Shown here: piece by piece, positions 1-6,553 of the stretch | Position numbering within the stretch: position 1 is the first letter of the stretch | Layout: each line of letters opens with the position of its first letter | Origin: an uncultured Ruminococcus sp. | Lineage (GTDB): Bacteria; Bacillota; Clostridia; Oscillospirales; CAG-272 | Assembly (NCBI GenBank): GCA_902766115.1 | Contig: CACXCL010000012.1 | Span: 1-12,353 of the forward strand | Length of the DNA stretch: 12,353 bases | Direction of reading: 5' to 3' | The notes under the pieces: generated by a model | The model's database searches: none | The model's input: only the letters and a program-made list of their open reading frames with translations | Told to the model about the DNA's origin: nothing | Translations under genes and position numbers: made by a program

Positions 1-1
1 G

Positions 2-22
2 TACAAAATAGTCAGAAAATAA
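2..22 (+). CDS. C-terminal tail of a probable third GH-like paralogue (partial)
   Basis: Read from base 2, the first codons give Y-K-I-V-R-K followed by TAA at 20-22. The next gene ends in L-L-K-I-V-R-K-stop, so five of the last residues and the stop are shared. The gene lies 33 bp before the next start, a spacing similar to the 25 bp between the two complete copies. I infer that the window begins at the very end of a further member of the same tandem family. Only six codons are visible, so chance similarity cannot be excluded. Nothing can be said about its catalytic residues. Confidence 0.5.
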   Translation, partial: YKIVRK

Positions 23-55
23 AAACATAAACGACATAAAGAGAGGAAAGAGAAC

Positions 56-1258
56 ATGGCAGACAAATTCGTATTTTCAATGTGGACCTACAACGACATT
101 AAGGAGTTCACACCCGACGAGGTGGACGTATGGGCGGACTGCGGTCTGAACATCCCCATGGGACCCGGGGTGTCCCCCGAAAACGCGGCGGCATACATCC
201 CCTTCCTTGACAGAGCGCAGGAGCGCGGTATACAGCTCATCGCCAACGTGTACGGCATCGACTACGGCACTCTCCTCAAGATCGGCGAGGAGGAGTACGA
301 GGCGCGGATCCGTAAGGTGATCGACGCCATCGGCGATCATCCCGCACTCCACGGTCTCTGCGTCGGGGACGAACCCTCGACCCTGCAGAATATGGAAGCC
401 AGCAAGAAGTGCATCGAGATCAACAAGAAGGTCGCTCCCCACCTGACCCCCTACCTCAACTACATGGGCGGCGCCATCTGCGCTGAGGGCGAGGCGCTCG
501 GGGGACGGGATCTCAAGGGCTGGTTCAAGTACGTCGCCGACGAGACCGGCACCACCGAGCTGTGCTACGACGATTACGGCCCGGCGATCAACGAGCGCTC
601 CAAGGGTTCGTTCATGAAGTCGGCTTACAATGTCGCCAAGGCCGCGTCCTACGCCGGATGCGACGCATGGGGATGCCTTCTGTCCTCCGCCCACCACGTG
701 TACCACAAGCAGAGAGAGGTGGACGCTCTCTGGCAGATCAACGCCAGCGCGGCGCTGGGACTCCGGGGCGTCCTGTGGTTCCGTTTCTACGACAAGCTGG
801 GCGTTTACACCTACAAGGACTCTCCCATCGACGAGTTCGGCAACAAGACCGAGCTTTACTACGGCCTCATGCGCTCCCAGCGCAGATTCAGCTACCACTT
901 CGGCGAGGTGTTCCCGAAGCTGAACCTGAAGAAGGTCTACGCCGTGAAGAGCGACAAGGGCATATTCCCGGAGTTCCGTCCGGGAGAGCACGATCTCATC
1001 AAGGATATCAAGACCAACGACGAGACCATCGTATCCTTCTTCGAAGATGAGAAAGGCGACGAATACCTCTGCCTGTTCCACACCGTCACCGAGTGGTACG
1101 GCGTCGTGGAGCTGGATTACGACAGCGAGAAGTGCGAACTCTGCTACGTGAGAGAGAACGGCAAGAATCTCTCGCCCATCGGTCACGAGGCGGAGGACGA
1201 GGAACAGCTCATGATCCTCCCCGCTTCCATCGAACTGCTGAAGATCGTACGCAAATAA
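56..1258 (+). CDS. Glycoside-hydrolase-like TIM-barrel protein, copy 1
   Basis: This 400-residue protein has no signal peptide or membrane segment and should be cytoplasmic. Its pattern fits a clan GH-A-like (beta/alpha)8 barrel. F-S-M-W-T-Y sits at strand 1. A GDEP motif at 104-107, with E106 as the candidate acid/base, sits after a hydrophobic strand. Later come YDDYGPAIN (171-179), WGCLLSSAHH (205-214) and GVLWFRFYD (238-246), then a DEFGNKTE block (259-266). Residues from about 290 to 400 are beta-rich and probably form a small C-terminal sandwich domain. The second catalytic carboxylate expected after strand 7 is not apparent; G206 occupies the place where copy 2 has Glu. The start is supported by AGAGG at 42-46, nine bases before the ATG. 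It lies 25 bp before a paralogue and 33 bp after a likely third copy, so the genes are probably cotranscribed. A role on imported oligosaccharides or glycosides is inference; substrate is unknown. Confidence 0.72.
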   Translation: MADKFVFSMWTYNDIKEFTPDEVDVWADCGLNIPMGPGVSPENAAAYIPFLDRAQERGIQLIANVYGIDYGTLLKIGEEEYEARIRKVIDAIGDHPALHGLCVGDEPSTLQNMEASKKCIEINKKVAPHLTPYLNYMGGAICAEGEALGGRDLKGWFKYVADETGTTELCYDDYGPAINERSKGSFMKSAYNVAKAASYAGCDAWGCLLSSAHHVYHKQREVDALWQINASAALGLRGVLWFRFYDKLGVYTYKDSPIDEFGNKTELYYGLMRSQRRFSYHFGEVFPKLNLKKVYAVKSDKGIFPEFRPGEHDLIKDIKTNDETIVSFFEDEKGDEYLCLFHTVTEWYGVVELDYDSEKCELCYVRENGKNLSPIGHEAEDEEQLMILPASIELLKIVRK

Positions 1259-1283
1259 TCCTAAAAAGCAGGAGGACGATGAT

Positions 1284-2495
1284 ATGGGCAGAAAATTTCC
1301 CTTTACCATGTGGACGTACAATCCCATCGAAGACTTTACACCCGACGAGGTGGACGTCTGGGCGGACTGCGGCATGACCGCGCCCATGGCGCCGGCGACC
1401 TCGATCAGTCAGGATCCGGGGATCCTTATCCCGTTCCTCGACAGAGCAGCCGACAGAGGAATCAAACTTATCGCCAATTACGGCGAGTTCGGATACCGGG
1501 GCATGCACTCCATGGGAGCGGCGGAATACGAAAGGCAGCTTCGCAGGATTGTTGACGTCATCGGGGATCACCCGGGACTCTACGGATTCTGCGTGGGCGA
1601 CGAACCCCGCCTTCCCGAGCACATGGAGGCGACCAAGGAGTGCGTCGTCGTGAACAAAAAAGTGGCGCCGCACCTGACCCCGTTCATCAACTACCGCGGA
1701 TCCACCATCGATTTCGACCCCGAGCAGCTGGGCGGACGCGACCCGGCGGGCTGGTTCAGGTACGTGGCGGACGAAAGCGGATGCCGCGAGTTCTGCTTCG
1801 ACGACTACAGCCAGACCATCAACGACGGCGGCGGCAAGACCATGTTCCTCGACGGGACCAAGAGGATGGTGGAGGCGGCGGAAGCCGCGGGATGCGAGTG
1901 TTGGGAATGCCTGCTGTCCTCCGCGCATCACGTTTTCCGCAAGCAGAACGAGGAGCGGCTCATGTGGCAGATCCACGCCGCCGCGATGATGGGCGTCAAA
2001 GGGATCCAGTGGTTCCGCTTCTACGACAGGGAAGAGGCCAACGAGCTTATGTTCTCGCCCGTGGACGAGTTCGGCAACAAGACGGAGACCTACTACGCCA
2101 TGATGCGCGCCCAGAGGCGGTTCAACAGACACTACGGCGAGATGTTCATGCGCGCGAAGCGCCTCGGTACATATATGCTGAAGAGCGACCGCGGCGTATA
2201 TCCGGAATTCCGTCCGGGTACCCATGAAATGATCAAGTCCCTCACCGCGGACGACGAGACCATGGTCACGTTCCTTCAGGACACCGACGGATCGGAGTAC
2301 ATGTGTCTGTTCCATATGAACACGGAATGGTACGGATCCGTTAAGATCAGGTACGACGCCTCAAAATGCCGCGTTCTCTGCGCAAGAGACAACGGAAAGG
2401 ATATCGCCGAAAGCGAGTACAAGGAAGGCGACGACGACATCGAAGCGGTCATCCTCCCCGGCGCCATGGTGATGTTCAAGATCGAAAAGAGATAA
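1284..2495 (+). CDS. Glycoside-hydrolase-like TIM-barrel protein, copy 2
   Basis: This 403-residue protein is a clear paralogue of the preceding gene, well over half identical by eye. 22 of 27 residues match in the block running from K-F near the N-terminus to W-A-D-C-G. The same landmarks are present: GDEP at 105-108 (E107 as candidate acid/base), CFDDYSQTIN (171-180), CLLSSAHH (209-216), WFRFYD (243-248) and DEFGNKTE (261-268). It differs from copy 1 at E208 in W-E-C-L, where copy 1 has W-G-C-L, so this copy has a carboxylate near the expected strand-7 nucleophile position. No secretion signal is visible, so it should act in the cytoplasm. GGAGG at 1271-1275 lies eight bases before the ATG. 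The gene is followed six bases later by a strong terminator hairpin, which makes it the last gene of the array. Substrate and even hydrolase activity are not established from sequence. Confidence 0.72.
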   Translation: MGRKFPFTMWTYNPIEDFTPDEVDVWADCGMTAPMAPATSISQDPGILIPFLDRAADRGIKLIANYGEFGYRGMHSMGAAEYERQLRRIVDVIGDHPGLYGFCVGDEPRLPEHMEATKECVVVNKKVAPHLTPFINYRGSTIDFDPEQLGGRDPAGWFRYVADESGCREFCFDDYSQTINDGGGKTMFLDGTKRMVEAAEAAGCECWECLLSSAHHVFRKQNEERLMWQIHAAAMMGVKGIQWFRFYDREEANELMFSPVDEFGNKTETYYAMMRAQRRFNRHYGEMFMRAKRLGTYMLKSDRGVYPEFRPGTHEMIKSLTADDETMVTFLQDTDGSEYMCLFHMNTEWYGSVKIRYDASKCRVLCARDNGKDIAESEYKEGDDDIEAVILPGAMVMFKIEKR

Positions 2496-2500
2496 AGAAA

Positions 2501-2535
2501 AAGAGTTTTCGGCACGCGCCGAAAACTCTTTTTTT
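2501..2535. terminator. Strong intrinsic terminator, probably bidirectional
   Basis: A perfect 13-bp stem (2501-2513 pairs with 2518-2530) encloses a 4-base loop, ACGC. A run of seven T follows at 2529-2535, after C2528. On the other strand the stem is followed by TTTCTTTATC. It ends the + strand GH-like array and can also stop the - strand nfn unit converging from the right. Confidence 0.93.
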
Positions 2536-2547
2536 CAGGAACGGGAA

Positions 2548-2580
2548 GGTCCCGCGCACGCCGTGCGCGGGACCGCTTTT
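2548..2580 (+). terminator. Second GC-rich hairpin, backup terminator
   Basis: An 11-bp GC-rich stem (2548-2558 with 2564-2574) has a 5-base loop, followed on the + strand by GC and then TTTTATTTTATT. The U-rich tail is on the + side only; on the - strand the following bases are TTCCCGTTCC, a poor tail. It overlaps the stop codon of the - strand gene by two bases (2579-2580). It may reinforce the first terminator or stabilise the 3' end of the - strand transcript. Confidence 0.7.
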
Positions 2581-2923
2581 ATTTTATTCTTTTGTACCAC
2601 CGTGACGAGAGCTTCATTTCCACATTTTTGTAGAAATAGAAGTAATAGTTCGCCGAGAACGGGACGCCGTTCTCGTCCTCTCCGGTGAGAAACAGGTCCG
2701 CGCCGTTCTCGATCCTGTAATGACCGGTCACGGTGTGATCCCCGAAGGAGTCGGACCACGTTCTTATGAAGCTTCCGTTGCCGGAAAACGACCAGAACTC
2801 GTCTCCGTCTTCCCACTTCCAGGTCCCGCTGACCGTATCGCTGTTGTCCCGTCTGCTGAACACTGCCACGGACGCCGCGGCGAGGATCACCAGGACGATC
2901 ACGATTATCTTCACCGGTTTCAC
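2579..2923 (-). CDS. Small membrane-anchored extracytoplasmic protein, DUF5640-like
   Basis: This is a 114-residue protein. Residues 4-22 form one strongly hydrophobic segment after a short Lys-containing N-terminus, then come R-R-D. This looks like an uncleaved anchor or a signal peptide without a lipobox cysteine. The rest (about 32-114) has the pattern GTWKWEDG, FSGNGSF, GHYRIENGADLF and YYFYFYK, rich in aromatic and Gly residues and predicted to be all beta. This resembles the small lipocalin-like or DUF5640-type domains common in Clostridia; that assignment is from memory. The start codon is GTG (2921-2923), with CGGAG five bases upstream on the - strand. It lies 34 bp after the nfnB stop and is probably cotranscribed with it. 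Function is unknown. Its link to a cytosolic redox enzyme may be only positional. Confidence 0.72.
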   Translation of the reverse strand: MKPVKIIVIVLVILAAASVAVFSRRDNSDTVSGTWKWEDGDEFWSFSGNGSFIRTWSDSFGDHTVTGHYRIENGADLFLTGEDENGVPFSANYYFYFYKNVEMKLSSRWYKRIK

Positions 2924-2957
2924 GAATACTCCGTTCCACGCGGACAGACAGATGCTG

Positions 2958-4346
2958 TCAACCGCGTTCTTTGATATACCTGTCGATGGACTCCGCGGCG
3001 GTCTTCCCCGCGCCCATGGCGAGGATAACGGTGGCGGCGCCGGTGACGGCGTCTCCTCCCGCCCACACCGCGGTGCGGGTGGTCAGCCCCTCATCGTTCG
3101 TTATGATCCCGCCCCACCTTTCCGTGTCGAGTCCCTCCGTGGTGGACTTGATCAGCGGGTTCGGGGACGTGCCGATGGCCATTATGACCGCGTCCACGTC
3201 GATGACGAACTCGGATCCTTCGACGGCCACAGGGCGGCGTCTGCCCGACGCGTCGGGCTCGCCCAGCTCCATTCTGACGCACTTTATGCCGCCTACGAAC
3301 ATATTTTCCGATTCAAGGATCTCCACCGGATTGGAGAGCAGACGGAAGATGATGCCCTCCTCCTTCGCGTGCTCCACTTCCTCGGCTCTTGCGGGGAGCT
3401 CGTTCTCGGATCTCCTGTAAACGATATAGACCTCTTCCGCGCCGAGCCGCTTCGCGCAGCGCGCCGCGTCCATGGCGACGTTTCCGCCGCCCACCACCGC
3501 CACGCGGCGGGGGTGCATGACGGGGGTGTCTCCGTCGCCCTTGTAAGCCTTCATCAGGTTGATGCGCGTCAGAAATTCGTTGGCGGAGAACACTCCGTTC
3601 AGGTTTTCTCCGGGAATGCCCATGAACCGGGGAAGCCCCGCTCCGGTGCCGATGAACACCGCCTCGTACCCGTCGTCAAACAGATCGTCCACGGACAAGG
3701 TCCGCCCGACGACCGTGTTGGTCTCAAACACGACGCCCAGTTCTTTCATCTGGTCGATCTCCTCGGCGACGATGGCCTTCGGGAGGCGGAACTCGGGAAT
3801 GCCGTACACCAGCACTCCTCCCGGAGTGTGGAGCGCCTCGAACACCGTCACGTCGTAGCCGAGCTTGCCGAGCGCGCCGGCGCAGGTCAGCCCCGCGGGA
3901 CCCGAGCCCACCACGGCGACCTTGTGCCCGTTCGGAGTGGGCCTTTCGGCGGCGACGGAGCCGTTTTTCCTGTGACGGTCCGCCACGAAACGCTCGAGAC
4001 GGCCGATGCCCACCGGCTCGCCCTTGATCCCGCGGACGCATTTTGACTCACACTGTGTCTCCTGAGGGCAGACTCTGCCGCAAACGGCGGGAAGGGAGCT
4101 GGACTCGGCGATCACGCCGTAGGCGCCCTCGTAATCTCCCTCCGCGGTCTTTTTTATGAACGCCGGGATGTTGATGTTCACGGGACAGCCGGTGACGCAG
4201 GGGCTGTTTTTGCAGTTAAGGCACCGCGCCGCCTCGTCAAGCGCCATCGTCTCGGTGTAGCCGAGAGCCACCTCGTCGAAATTCTTGTTTCTCACGTCCG
4301 GCGCCTGAGAGGGCATCTCATTTTTTGTGTTTCTCATGTTAGGCAT
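2958..4346 (-). CDS. nfnB: NfnB: bifurcating transhydrogenase, NADPH-side subunit (GltD-like)
   Basis: This is the large subunit of NADH-dependent reduced ferredoxin:NADP+ oxidoreductase, which couples NADPH formation from NADP+ to oxidation of reduced ferredoxin and NADH in the cytoplasm. The family is often annotated as glutamate synthase small chain, but here the gene is paired with nfnA and no glutamate synthase large subunit is present. Numbered from the ATG at 4352, the N-terminus carries eight cysteines for two [4Fe-4S] clusters: C44, C47, C52, C56 and C91, C95, C101, C105. A PQETQCE segment at 96-102 is where a Glu ligand is known in this family. The FAD site is GSGPAG (149-154), and the NADP site includes GGGNVA (288-293), then YRRSENELPAR. 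GGGAGG (4355-4360) lies only two bases from the ATG at 4352 but eight bases from the ATG at 4346, so I prefer the latter (462 residues). It then overlaps nfnA by 8 bp (ATGCCTAA), implying translational coupling. Confidence 0.92.
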   Translation of the reverse strand: MPNMRNTKNEMPSQAPDVRNKNFDEVALGYTETMALDEAARCLNCKNSPCVTGCPVNINIPAFIKKTAEGDYEGAYGVIAESSSLPAVCGRVCPQETQCESKCVRGIKGEPVGIGRLERFVADRHRKNGSVAAERPTPNGHKVAVVGSGPAGLTCAGALGKLGYDVTVFEALHTPGGVLVYGIPEFRLPKAIVAEEIDQMKELGVVFETNTVVGRTLSVDDLFDDGYEAVFIGTGAGLPRFMGIPGENLNGVFSANEFLTRINLMKAYKGDGDTPVMHPRRVAVVGGGNVAMDAARCAKRLGAEEVYIVYRRSENELPARAEEVEHAKEEGIIFRLLSNPVEILESENMFVGGIKCVRMELGEPDASGRRRPVAVEGSEFVIDVDAVIMAIGTSPNPLIKSTTEGLDTERWGGIITNDEGLTTRTAVWAGGDAVTGAATVILAMGAGKTAAESIDRYIKERG

Positions 4347-5187
4347 TTGCATTTCCTCCCTTCAGCAGCCGGCAGGTCTCCTCCCTGGCGTGTTTTTCGA
4401 AATCTTTGTAAACGGACGAGCGTTTCATCGCCTCGTCAAAGTCCACCTTGTGTCCGTCAAAGTCCGGGCCGTCCACGCAGGCGAACTTCATCTTTCCGTC
4501 CACGGTGAGGCGGCAGCCGCCGCACATTCCCGTGCCGTCGATCATGATAGGATTCATGCTGACCACGGTGGGAATGCCGAACTCCTCCGTCAGCCTGCAT
4601 ACGAATTTCATCATGACGAGGGGTCCGATGGCGATGACCCGGTCGTACTGCTCTCCGCTCTCGATCAGCGAGCGCAGGGCGTCGGTGACGAGTCCCTTCT
4701 CTCCATAGCTTCCGTCGTCTGTCATGATCTTCATTTTTGCGCTGACGTCGCGGAATTCTTCCTCAAGGATCACCAGATCCCGGTTTCTGAAGCCTACCAC
4801 CGAGTGGACCTCGCATCCCGCGTCCTTCAGAGCCCTCGCCACGGGCAGGGCGATGGCGCACCCGACGCCGCCGCCGACAACGGCGACTTTGCTGAGTCCT
4901 TCGATCTCCGTGGGTCTGCCGAGAGGACCCACAAAATCGTGGATATTGTCGCCCTCGGCGAGTGCGTTCAGCTTTTCCGTCGTCGCGCCGACGATCTGGA
5001 ATATGATGTCCACCGTACCACGGTCGCGGTCGTATCCCGCCACGGTCAGGGGGATCCGCTCGCCGTTCTCGTCAACTCTCAGGATGACGAACTGCCCCGC
5101 CTGCGCCTTTGCGGCGACCCGCGGCGCCGAGACCTTCATAAAGGTGACGGTGGGATTAAGCTCTTTTTTTTCGATTATCTTGAACAT
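4339..5187 (-). CDS. nfnA: NfnA: bifurcating transhydrogenase, NADH-side subunit
   Basis: This 282-residue protein is of the ferredoxin:NADP+ reductase/dihydroorotate dehydrogenase electron-transfer (PyrK-like) family. It binds FAD and a [2Fe-2S] cluster and takes electrons from NADH in the NfnAB complex. The FAD motif is RIPLTVA (44-50). A GPLG turn is at 87-90, and the nucleotide-binding loop VAVVGGGVGCA is at 101-111. The cluster motif is DGTGMCGGCR at 217-226 with C222, C225 and C237; D217 matches the unusual Asp ligand known in NfnA. Length is normal. AT-rich DNA and a clear promoter precede it, with a short leader of roughly 25 bases. The Shine-Dalgarno is only moderate (GGGAGA or AGAAG). 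It is the first gene of a three-gene unit with nfnB and the small anchored protein. Some annotations will call it sulfide dehydrogenase subunit or PyrK-like; the partner favours NfnA. Confidence 0.92.
   Translation of the reverse strand: MFKIIEKKELNPTVTFMKVSAPRVAAKAQAGQFVILRVDENGERIPLTVAGYDRDRGTVDIIFQIVGATTEKLNALAEGDNIHDFVGPLGRPTEIEGLSKVAVVGGGVGCAIALPVARALKDAGCEVHSVVGFRNRDLVILEEEFRDVSAKMKIMTDDGSYGEKGLVTDALRSLIESGEQYDRVIAIGPLVMMKFVCRLTEEFGIPTVVSMNPIMIDGTGMCGGCRLTVDGKMKFACVDGPDFDGHKVDFDEAMKRSSVYKDFEKHAREETCRLLKGGNANA
4355..4360 (-). promoter_or_regulatory. Ribosome binding site deciding the nfnB start
   Basis: GGGAGG on the - strand lies inside the last codons of nfnA. It is eight bases from the ATG at 4346 and two bases from the ATG at 4352. 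The normal spacing favours the downstream ATG. Confidence 0.65.
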
Positions 5188-5220
5188 TTTTCTTCTCTCC
5201 CGTAGGTATTACAGAAAGTT

Positions 5221-5249
5221 ATTTTATCACAAAGATCCCGCTTTGTAAA
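5221..5249 (-). promoter_or_regulatory. Promoter of the nfnAB unit
   Basis: On the - strand, TTTACA (5249-5244) and TAAAAT (5226-5221) are separated by exactly 17 bp. This is a good sigma-A match, with 5 of 6 bases in each box. The expected start point is near 5213, which gives a leader of about 25 bases before nfnA. The promoter begins only four bases after the stop of the upstream methyltransferase gene, so nfnAB can be transcribed on its own. Confidence 0.82.
5229..5246 (-). repeat. Inverted repeat in the nfn promoter spacer, possible operator
   Basis: ACAAAG (5229-5234) and CTTTGT (5241-5246) form a perfect 6-bp inverted repeat around 6 bases, lying between and partly within the promoter boxes. 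A dyad here is a typical place for a repressor to act. It does not match the Rex operator form TTGT...ACAA well, and it lacks a T-run, so a terminator is unlikely. Regulator unknown. Confidence 0.4.
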
Positions 5250-5252
5250 GCG

Positions 5253-6011
5253 TCAGACCGCTCGAGCCGGCAGATACCAGCGTTCCGCATCCTCCGGAGG
5301 CGCGGTAAGATCGAAGTCTCCGAAGACCGCCAGCGGCAGGAGAGACGCCTCCGTCAGCGCCCGTTTCAGCGTGCCGAGGGAATAGCCGCGTTCCCTCGTT
5401 ACGCCGTCACGCCGTGTCCACAGACCGCCGTCCGTTTTTTCGAATACCGACACGGAGAAGACGGTGACGCACCGTTTCCGGTCCGTCCTGTTCCGCCACA
5501 CGCACACGGCGTCGTCCTCTTCAATGGTGAAGGTGTTGTCGCCGTAAACCTCGCGGAACCTGAACGGAGTGTTGACGTCGAACAGGAACAGCCCTCCCGT
5601 CCGGAGCGCGCTCCTGACGGCGCGGAAGCACTCCGTCACGTCGGCGACGCTGAGAAGATGGTTTATCCCGTCCATGGTGCAGACCGCCGCGTCGAACTTT
5701 TTCGCCGCCCTGAAACGGCGCATATCGGCTTTCTCGAAGGAAACGTTCCCGAGTCCGAGCGCCCTCGCTCTCTCCCCGGCGGCGGCGAGCATCCCGTCTG
5801 AGATATCGATACCCGTCACGTCGTATCCGAGCATGGCGAGCTCCGCCGTCAAGGGTCCCGTGCCGCAGCCGAGATCAAGCACGCGCCGCGTCCCGGCGGA
5901 GCCGTACTCCTCAAAACACGTTTCGATGAAGTCGGCGAGACCGCCGTAATCCGCGTTGCCGTTCAGCCTGTCGTAGACCCGCGACAGAGCATCGTAGCAT
6001 GAAACAGCCAA
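5253..6011 (-). CDS. Class I SAM-dependent methyltransferase
   Basis: This protein (252 residues from the TTG start) has the Rossmann methyltransferase core. Motif I is VLDLGCGTG at about 44-52, and motif II is VTGIDIS ending near 71 with the ribose-binding acidic residue. ADMRRF follows (D96), then FDAAVCTMDGINHL, the usual motif IV region. The N-terminal YDALSRVYDRLN segment is typical of clostridial members annotated as class I methyltransferases. The methyl acceptor is unknown; a small molecule is as likely as a macromolecule. The open frame extends to 6116, but that would overlap the upstream gene by 77 bp and adds residues unlike the family. The TTG at 6009-6011 has GAGGGGG nine bases upstream and leaves a 28-bp gap, so I chose it. 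It is the second gene of a unit starting with the YerC-like regulator. No terminator hairpin follows its stop. Confidence 0.85.
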   Translation of the reverse strand: MAVSCYDALSRVYDRLNGNADYGGLADFIETCFEEYGSAGTRRVLDLGCGTGPLTAELAMLGYDVTGIDISDGMLAAAGERARALGLGNVSFEKADMRRFRAAKKFDAAVCTMDGINHLLSVADVTECFRAVRSALRTGGLFLFDVNTPFRFREVYGDNTFTIEEDDAVCVWRNRTDRKRCVTVFSVSVFEKTDGGLWTRRDGVTRERGYSLGTLKRALTEASLLPLAVFGDFDLTAPPEDAERWYLPARAV

Positions 6012-6020
6012 AATGACTCG

Positions 6021-6027
6021 CCCCCTC
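6021..6027 (-). promoter_or_regulatory. Ribosome binding site supporting a TTG start
   Basis: GAGGGGG on the - strand lies in the 28-bp gap after the YerC-like gene, nine bases from TTG (6009-6011). It is the best signal for starting the methyltransferase there rather than inside the upstream gene. Confidence 0.5.
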
Positions 6028-6039
6028 TGAACTGCCGGA

Positions 6040-6363
6040 TCATTCCTGACCCGCGTCCGGCAGGGCAACTCCCGCTCTGTCGAGACGTTCAAGTATCGTT
6101 TTGTACCCGCCTCCACCGTACTTTATGCACCGGTTTACCCGGCTTATGGTGGCGGTGCTGGCGGTGAGGTTGCCGGGCTCCTCCAGGATCTCGCTGTAGA
6201 CCTTGTTTTCGGTCAGCAGCTTCGCCACACGGATCCTTTTCGCCATTTCGTCCAGTTCTTTGACCGTACAGAGGTCCTCAAAGAAAGCATAGCACTCATC
6301 GAGATTTTTGAGCGACAGGATCGCCTTGAAAAGATAGTCCTTGTGCGCGCTTTTTTTGTTCAT
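6040..6363 (-). CDS. yerC: YerC/YecD-type TrpR-related DNA-binding protein
   Basis: This 107-residue cytoplasmic protein belongs to the TrpR/YerC family, small helical DNA-binding proteins widespread in Bacillota with poorly defined targets. The first half has the family pattern LDECYAFFEDLCTVKELDEM (about 21-40), then AKRIRVAKLL. The helix-turn-helix covers about YSEILEE to STATISRVNRCIKYG (56-83), and the GGGGYKTILERL tail is typical. Between Y56 and STATIS there are three more residues than in family members I remember, so the turn may be altered. The open frame extends to a GTG at 6396, but that codon lies at the expected transcription start. The ATG at 6361-6363 has GGAGGAG (6372-6378) eight bases upstream, so I chose it. 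It has its own near-consensus promoter and is followed 28 bp later by a methyltransferase gene. Confidence 0.9.
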   Translation of the reverse strand: MNKKSAHKDYLFKAILSLKNLDECYAFFEDLCTVKELDEMAKRIRVAKLLTENKVYSEILEEPGNLTASTATISRVNRCIKYGGGGYKTILERLDRAGVALPDAGQE

Positions 6364-6401
6364 CCCATTCTCTCCTCCGGTGTTCGGATTTTCCACGCTC
6401 T

Positions 6402-6430
6402 ATTATACTGTATCGTTTTAACTTTGTAAA
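6402..6430 (-). promoter_or_regulatory. Promoter of the YerC-methyltransferase unit
   Basis: On the - strand, TTTACA (6430-6425), a 17-bp spacer and a perfect TATAAT (6407-6402) form a strong sigma-A promoter. The expected start is near 6395, about 30 bases before the ATG at 6363. The -35 region shares the 10-mer CTTTACAAAG with the nfnAB promoter. The intergenic stretch 6364-6553 also holds the leader of the divergent DtxR-like gene. Confidence 0.88.
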
Positions 6431-6553
6431 GTGTAAAAGTAACTAATACGGCTTTTTTTCTCAGCCTTTCCGTTGTCATATTATTCACAGGGGCGAAATA
6501 TGATGGGGATGAAACAAAGTTATACCGCCGTCGGGCGGAGAAGGGAGAATGAT

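Noticed and set aside
107..1375. Near-identical DNA blocks around 107-150 and 1333-1375
   Set aside because: They are explained by the conserved protein segment F-T-P-D-E-V-D-V-W-A-D-C-G in the two paralogues, not by a separate repeat.
77..2315. Two long - strand open frames (436 and 368 codons) opposite the GH-like genes
   Set aside because: They mirror each other because the sense genes are paralogues; the sense strand has ribosome binding sites, coherent motifs and a terminator.
2766..4046. A 426-codon + strand open frame opposite nfnB
   Set aside because: It is a composition shadow of nfnB, whose cysteine and nucleotide-binding motifs are unambiguous.
2958..4346. Glutamate synthase small subunit (GltD) as the name for nfnB
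   Set aside because: The sequence is GltD-like, but no large subunit is nearby and the gene overlaps nfnA, whose [2Fe-2S] motif with Asp and three Cys fits NfnA.
5229..5246. Dyad after the methyltransferase stop as an intrinsic terminator
   Set aside because: The stem is 6 bp and AT-rich and is followed by GATAAAAT with no T-run; its position inside a good promoter favours an operator or chance.
6473..6504. Possible promoter TTGTCA (6473-6478) with AAATAT or TATGAT for the DtxR-like gene
   Set aside because: The -10 match is poor at 17-bp spacing, and TATGAT needs a 20-bp spacer; the real promoter of this gene was not found with confidence.
6525..6538. Small GC stem CCGCC/GGCGG just before the DtxR-like gene's ribosome binding site
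   Set aside because: Five base pairs are common by chance in GC-rich DNA, and no riboswitch-like fold could be recognised around it.
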